DNA of 29,386 nt, taken from the IMG/VR virus record IMGVR_UViG_3300006749_000072, positions 1-29,386 of that record, one strand, 5' to 3'. Source of the DNA: a virus. The notes beneath the pieces were generated by a model. That model was not told where the DNA came from. It made no database searches and saw only the letters and a program-made list of their open reading frames with translations. Position numbers and translations under genes: made by a program. Of the stretch, positions 13,124 to 20,962 are shown piece by piece. Positions within the stretch are counted from its first letter, which is position 1. Every line of letters begins with the position of its first letter.

Positions 13124-15952
13124 ATGAGCAAAGATTTACCATCAAAGCCCGTTTCTTTTTGGGCACGCTTGATCGAACCAATAACAAAGGCGTTTGCCAA
13201 ACCCGTTGATAAGCCTGAGCGGCCCGCACACGGTGCAGATTGGGATAGAGCACAGGGCGCGCGTAACCCATACCCCGCAGGCGTTTCGATGGCTGCATTT
13301 TCTCAACACGGTTATGTGTTTGCGGCTGTTTCAAGAGCTTCTCAAGATTTGGCGGCATTGCCGATCAAGCTCATACGCGGGCGCGGTGAAAATAGAGAGG
13401 TACTCACAGATCATCCATTTTTGGATTTGATGGATCAACCAAGTACATACGTTGACGGCTTCTCATTTCGTGAGCAATTGATCGTTGACTTGATGCTTAC
13501 AGGCGGGTGTTATGTATTGCTTGCGGGGCCTCAAGATGTGCCGGCCTCATTGTTTCGATTACATCCTGAGCAAACGCGAATCATTACGGATCCGGTGATG
13601 GGGATCAAGGGTTTTGAGTTTGAGGACAGCGGCAACATTGTAGCCTATCCGATCGATCGTGTTGTATACGCACAAAGTGCATCATGGGGCGCGGGCGTAA
13701 ATGCTTTGTATGGTGTAGGGGGGATCCAACCTTTACAGCGCGAAATAGGGGCCGATATAAGCGCGCAAAAGTTGGCAAGTGATGCAGCCAAAAAAGGACG
13801 GCCGGACATTTTGATCAGTCCCGCTGATGAGGCTGATATTTGGGATTACGAACAAAGGCGATCCATACTTGACGCATACAGGGGAATGAGTCAAGAGGGG
13901 GGCGCAATGGTGATGAGCGGGCAAGTAAAGATCGAACCATTGCAGATCAGCCCGCGCGATCTTGAGTTTCAAGCGGTGCGAGAATACACAAGACAGGCAA
14001 TTTCAGCCGTTTTTGGCACACCTCCGAGTATATTAGGCGATAATTCGGCTAATTTTGCAGTTTCTCGCCAACAGGCACAGAACTACTGGGAAGTTCAAAC
14101 AAAGCGGGGCAAGCGTTTGAGTTTCTTGCTCACACAGATCGCAAAGCGGTTTGATACCTCCTTTCGTGTTGAGATTGATTATTCAGGCGTTGAGGCTTTG
14201 CAAACGATACGTGATTCACAGCTTGATCGCGTAACAAAGAACATTCTTAACGGTATGGATCCCGCTGATGCGTATATGTATGAGGGCCTTGAGGATGCGC
14301 CAATAATACCACAGGATGAGCGAGAAACACCCGCTCAAGATATAGGCGATGAAGAGGGGCAAAACGTGCGCGCGCTTGAGTTGATCTTGCGTGCAATCAA
14401 TAAAGACCAAAAGCAAGAAACAAATTACGGTCTCAAGAGCAATGCAAAAGAGGCAATGGATGCGCTCAATGAATCTGCGCAAAAGGGATTAAAAAAAAAA
14501 GCCGCTGATCATAATGAGGAATATGGCGATAACCCAAAGAAAAAGCTAACCAATAGCAATTATTTAGCGGTGTCATATTGGCGCGGTTTGGCCGCATTTG
14601 AAACAAACCCCTCAAGCGTGCGCCCATCGGTATCAAGCGCGGCACAATGGGCAATGGGGCGCGTAAATGGCTTGTTGTATGCGTTACGTACGGGCAAGTA
14701 CAAGCGCAAACCATATGATACCGATTTACTACCAAAGGATCACCCGTTATCTAATGCTGAGGATGATGAAACCAAAAAGCAAGAAATTACCAACTTCCCT
14801 ACACAGGGCGACGATCGCACGGTATCACTTGAAAATACGCAATACAGGGTTTTTGATGCAGACTATGCACAAGACTTGAAAGATAATTGGCCTCAGATTT
14901 GGGACAAAGGCGGCAACATTGAAGGTAACAACCAATACAGGCGGCTCAAGCCTATTGTTGATCGCGCTGATAAAGAGCCGCAAACTGAAACCGAAGAAAT
15001 GGCAATACGCAAGCGTGAGGCATGGGCCGCACGTCACTTGCAAGATTTTCGCCTTGCCGGTACTGTTGCGCAAATCAAATGGTTTGTTGTTGGTGATCGT
15101 GGTCAAACGTACATGAAAGAGTTGATTGAGGATGAAAAGCAAAAGATCAACGCCCGCAAAGAGCGATCGGATATGTGGGAAGGTTGGATCACACGCGCAC
15201 AGCAACCGGCTGAAAAGAGCATTGAGCGTGCTGTATATACGTATCTAAGGCAAGCGTCAAAGCGGTATCAAGATCGCGTTAAGGATTATGTTGTAAGCCG
15301 TAAACATGCCGGATCCGCAAAGGTTACAAGAGCGGTGATTGATTGGGCCTCTTTGCTTTCGATGGCTGATGAAATGCAAATACTACAAAAGCAATTAGGC
15401 CGTCAATGGTTGAGCGTGTGGAGTTTGAGCGGCAACGATGCGCTTGATGATGTCTTTGCACGGGCGGGCAAAACAAAGCCTCTTGATCTGATCTTTGGAA
15501 GTCGTGAGGCGGCTGTCAATGCCAATGATCTTGCATCAATGCAAATAACTCAAGCCACAGCAAACAAGATCAAGCGTATTGTTGAAGTTGGATTATTGAA
15601 TGGTGATTCAGTCGATGAAATGTCAAGTGAATTAGAGCGTAATACTATATTTTCAGCAAAGCGGGCGCGCATCATTGCCCGCACCGAATCAACAAAGGCC
15701 GTGAATATGGCAACGGATCAAGCATACAGTACAGCTGCAAACAACGGGATCAACATCCGCAAAGAGTGGCTATCATCGCGTGATGATAAGGTGCGTGATA
15801 CACATGTTGAGCTTGATGGGCAAACGGTCGATGTAAATAATAAATTTGTTGTACCTTCGACGGGTGACAGCACAGAAAGCCCCGCAGCCTTTGGGATTGC
15901 AAGTGAGGATATAAATTGTAGGTGTACATTAATCCCCGTGATTGAGGATTAA
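13124..15952 (+). CDS. Portal protein fused to MuF-type head morphogenesis protein
   Basis: The protein is 942 residues, about twice a normal portal. Residues ~1-400 are the portal (FAAVSRASQDLAALP at 66-80, GTPPSILGD at 298-306, then the A-V-S-R-Q-Q-A helix). Residues ~460-550 form a domain with HNEEYGD, NTNPSSVRPSV-like and DTDLLPKDHPLS segments. Residues ~570-680 carry another conserved block (YAQDLKDNWPQIWDKGGN; KWFVVGDRG). Residues ~690-936 are a MuF/SPP1 gp7-like domain (RARIIARTEST; SSRDDKVRDTHVELDGQ; INCRC). The portal is the DNA gate of the capsid, and MuF proteins sit inside the head. The start at 13124 has GAGGTGATACC upstream. Confidence 0.9.
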   Translation: MSKDLPSKPVSFWARLIEPITKAFAKPVDKPERPAHGADWDRAQGARNPYPAGVSMAAFSQHGYVFAAVSRASQDLAALPIKLIRGRGENREVLTDHPFLDLMDQPSTYVDGFSFREQLIVDLMLTGGCYVLLAGPQDVPASLFRLHPEQTRIITDPVMGIKGFEFEDSGNIVAYPIDRVVYAQSASWGAGVNALYGVGGIQPLQREIGADISAQKLASDAAKKGRPDILISPADEADIWDYEQRRSILDAYRGMSQEGGAMVMSGQVKIEPLQISPRDLEFQAVREYTRQAISAVFGTPPSILGDNSANFAVSRQQAQNYWEVQTKRGKRLSFLLTQIAKRFDTSFRVEIDYSGVEALQTIRDSQLDRVTKNILNGMDPADAYMYEGLEDAPIIPQDERETPAQDIGDEEGQNVRALELILRAINKDQKQETNYGLKSNAKEAMDALNESAQKGLKKKAADHNEEYGDNPKKKLTNSNYLAVSYWRGLAAFETNPSSVRPSVSSAAQWAMGRVNGLLYALRTGKYKRKPYDTDLLPKDHPLSNAEDDETKKQEITNFPTQGDDRTVSLENTQYRVFDADYAQDLKDNWPQIWDKGGNIEGNNQYRRLKPIVDRADKEPQTETEEMAIRKREAWAARHLQDFRLAGTVAQIKWFVVGDRGQTYMKELIEDEKQKINARKERSDMWEGWITRAQQPAEKSIERAVYTYLRQASKRYQDRVKDYVVSRKHAGSAKVTRAVIDWASLLSMADEMQILQKQLGRQWLSVWSLSGNDALDDVFARAGKTKPLDLIFGSREAAVNANDLASMQITQATANKIKRIVEVGLLNGDSVDEMSSELERNTIFSAKRARIIARTESTKAVNMATDQAYSTAANNGINIRKEWLSSRDDKVRDTHVELDGQTVDVNNKFVVPSTGDSTESPAAFGIASEDINCRCTLIPVIED

Positions 15953-15953
15953 T

Positions 15954-16058
15954 ATGGTTATTTATGGGCTACATGCTGATTTTTGGATCATTGGGATACT
16001 GATCGGTATCTTGCTTGCTGAGTGGTTAATATGGAAATACAATGATTGGAGGAAATAA
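15954..16058 (+). CDS. Single-pass membrane mini-protein
   Basis: The protein is 34 residues, dominated by one hydrophobic helix (FWIIGILIGILLAEWLIW, residues 10-27) followed by a basic tail (KYNDWRK). The start is one base after the portal stop, with GAGG at 15944-15947 as ribosome site. Its last codons contain the GGAGG used by the next gene, so the two are coupled. It may be a holin-type or injection-related membrane peptide. No family is recognised. Confidence 0.6.
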   Translation: MVIYGLHADFWIIGILIGILLAEWLIWKYNDWRK

Positions 16059-16062
16059 AACC

Positions 16063-16464
16063 ATGTTAGAGTTAGTTATTGCGGGCGTTGTGGGCCTCGT
16101 GTTAGGCGTTGGCGGTGTCGTTGTGGTACAGAACACTACAAAGAAAAATGAGCCTGTTGTTGTGGCCGTTGGTGGCGATCAAGTTGCTAAGGGACAAACC
16201 GAAGTACAAAAGCAATTGACCGATCTTGATTTGGTGAAAGATATATGCGGCCCTGATTTCATCGTGACACAAGCACAAGGCGATCTTTTATGCCGTGAAA
16301 TGTTTTGTCGTATGCAACAACGCGGGATCGATGCGCAAACCTCGCAAGGTGATTGTAGTGAGATTGCAAACATAAGCAACACCAAAAGCATACAGGCCGC
16401 ATGTGATGGGCTTGAGGGTGATACGCTTGAGAAGTGCACAGATCTGTTTTTTAAGCGCAAATAA
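16063..16464 (+). CDS. Membrane-anchored or secreted cysteine-rich protein
   Basis: The protein is 133 residues. A glycine/valine-rich hydrophobic segment at ~4-22 (VIAGVVGLVLGVGGVVVV) is followed by a soluble domain with six Cys in the region of residues ~60-128. The Cys could pair in an oxidising compartment such as the periplasm, or bind metal. The start at 16063 is used because GGAGG is 10 bases upstream; ATG 16042 lies inside the previous gene. The family is unknown. It ends the portal operon and converges with the minus-strand gene 16507-16722. It might act in lysis, in genome entry or in superinfection control. Confidence 0.65.
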   Translation: MLELVIAGVVGLVLGVGGVVVVQNTTKKNEPVVVAVGGDQVAKGQTEVQKQLTDLDLVKDICGPDFIVTQAQGDLLCREMFCRMQQRGIDAQTSQGDCSEIANISNTKSIQAACDGLEGDTLEKCTDLFFKRK

Positions 16465-16485
16465 AAAGGCCGCATCAAGCGGCCT
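16463..16485 (-). terminator. Terminator for minus-strand gene 16507-16722
   Basis: The stem GGCCGC/GCGGCC (16468-16473 with 16479-16484, loop ATCAA) is followed on the minus strand by five T. On the plus strand no T run follows, so read-through from the portal operon is less strongly stopped. Confidence 0.82.
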
Positions 16486-16506
16486 GTGTATCGTGGTTTG
16501 TTGTGA

Positions 16507-16722
16507 CTATGCAATCTTTCTGTTGTAGTATGATGTCATGATTTCATCAAGTTTGGCACGCTCTTTATCGGTAAGTACTACACCGCAAGCAGCATCTTGC
16601 AAGAATACACATGAATCAACAAACTTCATGAATCCTTTAAGCGTTGCAAAGTCGTTTTGTGTTACATCTGCGTTTTTGTATTGACGAATTGTGTAGTTTG
16701 CGATTTTTTTGATTGTTTTCAT
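16507..16722 (-). CDS. Hypothetical small protein, minus-strand island
   Basis: The protein is 71 residues with a basic N terminus (MKTIKKIANYTIRQYK), a helical middle and two Cys (C38, C46). GGACAAACAAA precedes the ATG at 16722, a version of the leader used by other accessory genes. It has its own operator promoter (16755-16783) and its own terminator (16463-16485), so it is a monocistronic unit. No family is recognised. Confidence 0.68.
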   Translation of the reverse strand: MKTIKKIANYTIRQYKNADVTQNDFATLKGFMKFVDSCVFLQDAACGVVLTDKERAKLDEIMTSYYNRKIA

Positions 16723-16754
16723 TTTGTTTGTCCGTTGTTGTTGGGTTCTCTTTT

Positions 16755-16783
16755 ATATTATCCAATATAGTATATTGATGCAA
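16755..16783 (-). promoter_or_regulatory. Minus-strand promoter with palindromic operator (operator copy 4)
   Basis: Read on the minus strand: TTGCAT (16778-16783), 17 bases, TAATAT (16755-16760). The spacer is filled by the palindrome CAATATACTATATTG (16763-16777). The geometry is the same as at 581-608. It drives 16507-16722. Confidence 0.78.
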
Positions 16784-16810
16784 GTATTATTTTGATCTTT
16801 TTTCAGAAAT

Positions 16811-16836
16811 AAAAAAAACCGCCCCGTAAGAGGCGG
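16811..16836 (-). terminator. Terminator for the minus-strand trio 17520-16884
   Basis: The stem CCGCC/GGCGG (16819-16823 with 16832-16836) closes an 8-base loop and is followed on the minus strand by eight T (complement of 16811-16818). It lies 47 bases past the stop of 16884-17120 and just upstream of the next promoter. Confidence 0.82.
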
Positions 16837-16883
16837 CCAAAACAACATAGATTCGTGTATCAGAAAATTACAAGGATCACATT

Positions 16884-17120
16884 TTACATAATGTCAAAAT
16901 CTTTGAGGCGCAAACCTTTTGATTGAAGCAATGCAATTGTTTTGGTTTTGCCAACTGCTTTGATGAGCTTGCGTACGCTGCGCGTTGTGTGTTGTGTGTT
17001 CATGGGCTTTTTTCCTTTGGTTGTGGTGATTATATAGGCGGCAACAATGCAACTGATGATTGTGATGATGATAAGGGCGGGCTTGACGATATGAGCCGCA
17101 ATATATACAAGGGCGTGCAT
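16884..17120 (-). CDS. Hypothetical membrane protein with basic cytoplasmic tail
   Basis: The protein is 78 residues. Residues ~4-33 are hydrophobic (VYIAAHIV..ALIIITIISCIVAAYII), and the rest is basic (RSVRKLIKAVGKTKTIALL). The start codon shares its A with the preceding stop (TAATG at 17120-17122) and AGGGGG lies 8 bases upstream, supporting coupling. A second in-frame ATG at residue 40 has a strong AAAGGA site, so a 39-residue soluble form may also be made. No family is recognised. Confidence 0.65.
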   Translation of the reverse strand: MHALVYIAAHIVKPALIIITIISCIVAAYIITTTKGKKPMNTQHTTRSVRKLIKAVGKTKTIALLQSKGLRLKDFDIM

Positions 17121-17284
17121 TACTTGCCCCCTTTTGATTCGATTAGTTTTGGTTGTACAAAATCGGCCTCATGTAGCTCAAGGATCCATTCATTGGAGTG
17201 TAGGATTTCATCAAGCAAGGCGGGATCGCTTTTGAGGTATACGGCTGTTTTTCCTGATTGATATGTGATAATTACGCATTTCAT
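17120..17284 (-). CDS. Hypothetical small acidic protein
   Basis: The protein is 54 residues. The N-terminal half is beta-like (CVIITYQSGKTAVYL) and the C-terminal half is acidic and helical (LLDEILHSNEWILELHEADF). The ATG at 17284 is preceded by CCAAAGGACAAAAACC. Its stop overlaps the start of 16884-17120. It is the middle gene of the minus-strand trio. No family is recognised. Confidence 0.65.
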   Translation of the reverse strand: MKCVIITYQSGKTAVYLKSDPALLDEILHSNEWILELHEADFVQPKLIESKGGK

Positions 17285-17309
17285 GGTTTTTGTCCTTTGG
17301 TTTGAAGTT

Positions 17310-17326
17310 GCCCGCTCAAGGCGGGC
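17310..17326 (-). other. Intergenic hairpin in the minus-strand trio
   Basis: The stem GCCCGC/GCGGGC (17310-17315 with 17321-17326) has a 5-base loop and lies between the first and second genes of the trio, about 26 bases before ATG 17284. No T run follows in the direction of transcription, so it is more likely an mRNA stabiliser or processing site than a terminator. Confidence 0.55.
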
Positions 17327-17343
17327 GGGTTGTTGTTGGTTTA

Positions 17344-17520
17344 TTAATTGCTAAATAGCTTTTCTTTTGGTTCTATTGATAGACTTGAGTTGTTTAATCG
17401 GTCTTTGACTTCAAATGTGTATGCTATTTTATGAAATTGAAGATTGTACATTCTATGTATAAATTCAAATTCATTGTCGTATTGTTCGTGTGAATGTTCA
17501 GTTTTGATAATATATGTCAT
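17344..17520 (-). CDS. Hypothetical small protein, first gene of the minus-strand trio
   Basis: The protein is 58 residues, with a beta-like start (TYIIKTEHSHEQYDNEFEF) and a polar C terminus. The ATG at 17520 is chosen because AAAGGACAAACAAA precedes it; the longer frame to 17571 runs into the operator. It is the first gene after the promoter at 17564-17596. No family is recognised. It is AT-richer than the neighbouring capsid genes, as are the other small accessory genes. Confidence 0.62.
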   Translation of the reverse strand: MTYIIKTEHSHEQYDNEFEFIHRMYNLQFHKIAYTFEVKDRLNNSSLSIEPKEKLFSN

Positions 17521-17563
17521 TTTGTTTGTCCTTTGTTTTTGTCGGTGCATCATTGCCCCACAC

Positions 17564-17596
17564 CAATACAATATAGTGTATTGTTATTAGAGTCAA
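17564..17596 (-). promoter_or_regulatory. Minus-strand promoter with palindromic operator (operator copy 5)
   Basis: Minus strand: TTGACT (17591-17596), 17 bases, TATTGT (17568-17573). The near-perfect 20-base palindrome 17564-17583 (CAATACA..TGTATTG) has one mismatched pair and contains the operator form CAATATAGTGTATTG (17569-17583). It drives the trio 17520-16884, divergent from the capsid operon. Confidence 0.7.
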
Positions 17597-17642
17597 ACAT
17601 TATTTTTATCTTTTTTCGATTATTTGCAAATACTTGTAATTC

Positions 17643-17670
17643 TTGTATATATTGCAATTAGGTGTACAAT
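17643..17670 (+). promoter_or_regulatory. Possible promoter of the capsid/tail operon
   Basis: TTGTAT (17643-17648), 16 bases, TACAAT (17665-17670), 28 bases before ATG 17698. It lacks the CAATATA palindrome of the accessory promoters, consistent with separate late control. The -35 match is weak. Confidence 0.5.
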
Positions 17671-17697
17671 GATGTATATACACATATAGAGGCATTT

Positions 17698-18474
17698 ATG
17701 TATATAAGAAACCTACAATGTGAAATACTGCGTGAAGGTACATCAAAAGGCGATCTAGTGTCTTTTGTGGCAAGTACAGCAAACGCGGATCGATATGGTG
17801 ACGTGATCAATCAAGGCGGTTGGGATCTCTCAAAGTTTCGTCAAAACCCCGTGATCCTTCTCAATCACAACGCTAACAGCTTGCCAATAGGTAAGGGCGT
17901 TGTTGATGTTGTTGATGGTCAATTAATGGTTGATGTTGAATTTGATATGGATGATCCACAGGCCAAAGAGGTTGCGCGCAAAACAAAGGCGGGCTTTCTG
18001 AATGCGGTTAGTGTTGGCTTTAATCCGATCGATAGTACACCGCGATCAACGCTTGAAAAGTCACACCCCGCACACGGGCAAAGCGGGCAATACTTTGATA
18101 AGGCTGAGCTTCTTGAAATCTCAATCGTAACAATACCCGCCAATGGTGATGCAGTTGCCGCCAAAGGATATAATATGCAAAATCGTACGTTTAAAATCTC
18201 AAACCTCAAACATATACTTGACGTTGAAATGACTGATGAAACCGTAATCGTAACATATGCGCGGCATGAAATGTCTGAAGATATGCAAGAATCAAAACTT
18301 GATCCCGATGATGATACCTTTGATGAGGATATGATCGATCCTGATGATGAGGATATGGATTCTGATGATGAGGAAAAGGATCATTATGATGATGATGAGG
18401 ACAAAGAAAAGGACAAAGAAAAGCAATTTTTAACCCCACAAGAGCGCGCTTTTTTGGCTGCGCTTCTTTCCTAA
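17698..18474 (+). CDS. Prohead protease (HK97-type, S78) with acidic C-terminal extension
   Basis: The protein is 258 residues. The N-terminal ~160 residues match the HK97 prohead protease: FVASTANADRYGDVI near the start, H57 in LLNHN, S105 in NAVSVGF and E140 in ELLEISIV. H57 and S105 are the expected catalytic pair. It should cut the capsid protein or scaffold during head maturation. Residues ~205-245 are an extremely acidic Asp/Glu tail, followed by a short helix; this could serve as a fused scaffold or be removed during maturation. The start at 17698 has AGAGG upstream. The capsid gene follows after 14 bases. Confidence 0.9.
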   Translation: MYIRNLQCEILREGTSKGDLVSFVASTANADRYGDVINQGGWDLSKFRQNPVILLNHNANSLPIGKGVVDVVDGQLMVDVEFDMDDPQAKEVARKTKAGFLNAVSVGFNPIDSTPRSTLEKSHPAHGQSGQYFDKAELLEISIVTIPANGDAVAAKGYNMQNRTFKISNLKHILDVEMTDETVIVTYARHEMSEDMQESKLDPDDDTFDEDMIDPDDEDMDSDDEEKDHYDDDEDKEKDKEKQFLTPQERAFLAALLS

Positions 18475-18488
18475 TAAGGAGTAATAAC

Positions 18489-19964
18489 ATGAGTGATAAG
18501 ACACTTGTAAATGAGGCCAAATCGATCCTTGAGGGGATCAAGACTCATCAAAAAACATCGACTGAAAAACTATCTCAGTTTGAAAAGCAACTTGGAGATC
18601 TCAAGCGTGCACAACGTTTAATTCAAGAAGCAAACGCGCAACCAGTGGCAACCGAAGAACACCTTAACGCACCTGATTACGCTCTCAAGGGCTTTGTTGG
18701 TGAAAAAGGGATCCGTTGGCAAACACAGAACAAAGATGTGCAAATTGCCGGCCGTGGTACTGTACGCATTGAGGAAAAAGGATTGCTTGATAGCGATACA
18801 CCTGTAAATCAATGGCATGCTGATTTAATCAAGATCAACAAAGAGCGTTCACTTGCTCGTATGATCATGACATCACCCCACACACCAAAGAGCGATCTTA
18901 AGCTGTGGAAACACATGCAAAAGGCTCCACGATTTATGCAACCATTGATCCAAAAGGCTTTCAATGATTCAGCCTCACAGGGCGCAGAATGGATCCCTGA
19001 TCAATTTGCCGCAAACCTTTATTTTAACATCGAAGAACAAAGCCAATTACCCCGTGTAGTTGCTGACAATCTTCAAAAGCAAGCAGTTGAGAGAAACACA
19101 ATCCTCATACCTCGCTTGAATCGCGGCGGGCGGCCTTATTTGAAGGGTTCTGTCAACACTGACAACCCCGCACAATACACCGCGTCATCAGTTTCCACCT
19201 CACAAAAGAGCATCACAATCAAGGGCCTTGCGTCTCGTTTCATCATTGATGATTCAGCCGCTGAGGATAGCGCGATCGCTGTAATTCCATCATTGCAACG
19301 TCAAATTGTTGCGGATCTTAATGATGCAATGGAAGACGCTCTAATCAATGGTGATGATACCGCAACACATCAAGACGCAATTGCTGACTGGAATATACGC
19401 GGCCGATGGGGAACGACACCCGCATTAGGCGGATCATCCGATCACCGTAGATTATTCAAGGGTATGCGTAAGCAAGCATTTGACCGCTCATCAACTGCGG
19501 ATCTGTCAGCGTTGGATTTTGCTAAGTTGCTTGGTCTTAAGGCGCAAATGGGTGAGTTGGCAATGCAAGACGTTGTTATTTTCGCATCGCCTGAGGCTGT
19601 ACTTGCAAACATTCTTGCACTTAGTGAAGTAAAGACAATTGATGTCTTTGGGCCACAAGCAACCGTTAGAACTGGACAAATTGCCGCAATTATGGGCATG
19701 CCGATCATTATGTCTCGTTTCCTCAGTGCTGATCTCAATACTGCGGGTAAGTATGACAATGTGACCAAAACAAAAACAGGCTTGCTTATGGCACACGCGC
19801 CATCATGGACAATCTTTGAGCGTCGCGGTATCCTTGTAGAAACCGATCGAAAGATTGATGTAGGGGCTACTGAAATCGTCGCTACAATGCGCGCAAGTTT
19901 CGATACACTTGACCTTGATGCAACCAAAAACGTTGCATTTGGTTTTAATATGGCAATCAGCTAA
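18489..19964 (+). CDS. Major capsid protein, HK97 fold
   Basis: The protein is 491 residues. An N-terminal helical, charged segment (~1-60) resembles a short delta/scaffolding region. Then come the features of HK97-type capsid proteins: P-x-x-F-A-A-N-L-Y-F around 170-180, SQKSITIKGLASRFIIDDS near 240-258, and L-N-D-A-M-E-D-A-L-I-N-G-D (about 275-290), the conserved dimer helix. GGAGTAATAAC precedes the ATG at 18489. Its place right after the protease and before the connector genes fixes the assignment. Length is above the common ~400, leaving room for an inserted domain. Confidence 0.88.
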   Translation: MSDKTLVNEAKSILEGIKTHQKTSTEKLSQFEKQLGDLKRAQRLIQEANAQPVATEEHLNAPDYALKGFVGEKGIRWQTQNKDVQIAGRGTVRIEEKGLLDSDTPVNQWHADLIKINKERSLARMIMTSPHTPKSDLKLWKHMQKAPRFMQPLIQKAFNDSASQGAEWIPDQFAANLYFNIEEQSQLPRVVADNLQKQAVERNTILIPRLNRGGRPYLKGSVNTDNPAQYTASSVSTSQKSITIKGLASRFIIDDSAAEDSAIAVIPSLQRQIVADLNDAMEDALINGDDTATHQDAIADWNIRGRWGTTPALGGSSDHRRLFKGMRKQAFDRSSTADLSALDFAKLLGLKAQMGELAMQDVVIFASPEAVLANILALSEVKTIDVFGPQATVRTGQIAAIMGMPIIMSRFLSADLNTAGKYDNVTKTKTGLLMAHAPSWTIFERRGILVETDRKIDVGATEIVATMRASFDTLDLDATKNVAFGFNMAIS

Positions 19965-19974
19965 GGAGTAAATC

Positions 19975-20337
19975 ATGGAATATAGAATACATGTACCCGC
20001 AAAGCACAGCACAAACTTAACCACAACCACAGTATTGCACTCAATCCCTTGTGATCGTAATGCAACACTCAAAAAGGTTATGATTTCAAGTCGTGCGGGC
20101 ATTACACACGATGGCACAAATTACAGCCAAATAGCGGTCAAAAAAGGAAGCACAACGCTTGCAGTACGATTGTTTAATGCTGTATCACTTGCCGCGTTGA
20201 CTAACGAAGAATTAGCCGTGACAAATGGTGATGTAACATCATCAACATGCCTTAATGTTGAATATGATTTTAGTGCATCAGGTTTGGCCGTTGATTGTGA
20301 TCTTGTGCTTGTCTTTGACACTGCGAGACAATACTAA
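19975..20337 (+). CDS. Probable head decoration/accessory protein
   Basis: The protein is 120 residues, Thr- and Val-rich and predicted all-beta, with no membrane segment. GGAG lies 9 bases before ATG 19975, which follows the capsid stop by 10 bases. Small beta proteins immediately after the capsid gene are often head-stabilising decoration proteins, and the likely high expression (strong ribosome site) fits. There is no sequence match I can name, so the role rests on position. Confidence 0.62.
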   Translation: MEYRIHVPAKHSTNLTTTTVLHSIPCDRNATLKKVMISSRAGITHDGTNYSQIAVKKGSTTLAVRLFNAVSLAALTNEELAVTNGDVTSSTCLNVEYDFSASGLAVDCDLVLVFDTARQY

Positions 20338-20339
20338 TC

Positions 20340-20954
20340 ATGGCAATGGTTACGGTCACCACACTCAAACAATACCTACCTGAGATCACGGGCAACAATG
20401 CCAATACTGATCTTGAGGCGTTGCTTGATCGTGTGGAGGCCGCGACTTGTCGCTATATGGGTTGGCGCAAGCCCAAAAACCTTGCGTCACCTCGTATGTT
20501 GGCGGCTACCTATGATTTTTTTTTAGATGGCCCGACATACGAAGATCCTCAAGTTTTACAATTGCCTATGCGCCCCGTACAATCGATCACATCAATACAC
20601 ATTGACATTGATCGACAATATGGATCTGATACGCTTATGGATGCGGGTGATTACGAGCTTGATCAATATGAGGGCCGTGTAATCCTTAAGCCTGTTGTTG
20701 CAACTGATATTTTTGAAAGGGGATACAGGGCGATCAAAGTCGTTTGTGAGGCGGGTTTTGCAAATTCAAACCTACCATCAGATCTTGAGCACGGGATCTG
20801 TGTATGGGCCTCACAGCTACACCGAAACAAAGCAACACAAGGCAAAGACAGCATCACACAAAGAGCGGCAACAATCTCAATAAGTCCAAAGAGCATGCCA
20901 CAAGAGATCAAAGAAATCCTTGCGCCTTTTCGTGAATCACGCCAACTTTTATAA
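20340..20954 (+). CDS. Head-tail connector protein, gp6-like
   Basis: The protein is 204 residues. The helical N terminus (LEALLDRVEAATCRYMGW) and the segment L-P-M-R-P-V-Q-S-I-T-S-I-H-I-D, followed by the strand pair around DAGDYELDQYEGRVIL, are typical of the HK97 gp6/SPP1 gp15 connector family. It forms the ring under the portal. The start is 2 bases after the preceding stop without a clear ribosome site, suggesting coupled translation. Confidence 0.82.
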   Translation: MAMVTVTTLKQYLPEITGNNANTDLEALLDRVEAATCRYMGWRKPKNLASPRMLAATYDFFLDGPTYEDPQVLQLPMRPVQSITSIHIDIDRQYGSDTLMDAGDYELDQYEGRVILKPVVATDIFERGYRAIKVVCEAGFANSNLPSDLEHGICVWASQLHRNKATQGKDSITQRAATISISPKSMPQEIKEILAPFRESRQLL

Positions 20955-20962
20955 GGTGATCC

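Noticed and set aside
16468-16484. Plus-strand terminator for the portal operon
   Set aside because: The hairpin is followed by T residues only on the minus strand; on the plus strand GTGTATCG follows.
17662-17697. Extended N terminus of the prohead protease from 17662
   Set aside because: It would begin within the -10 region (17665-17670) and without a ribosome site; ATG 17698 has AGAGG at proper distance and matches the family's N terminus.
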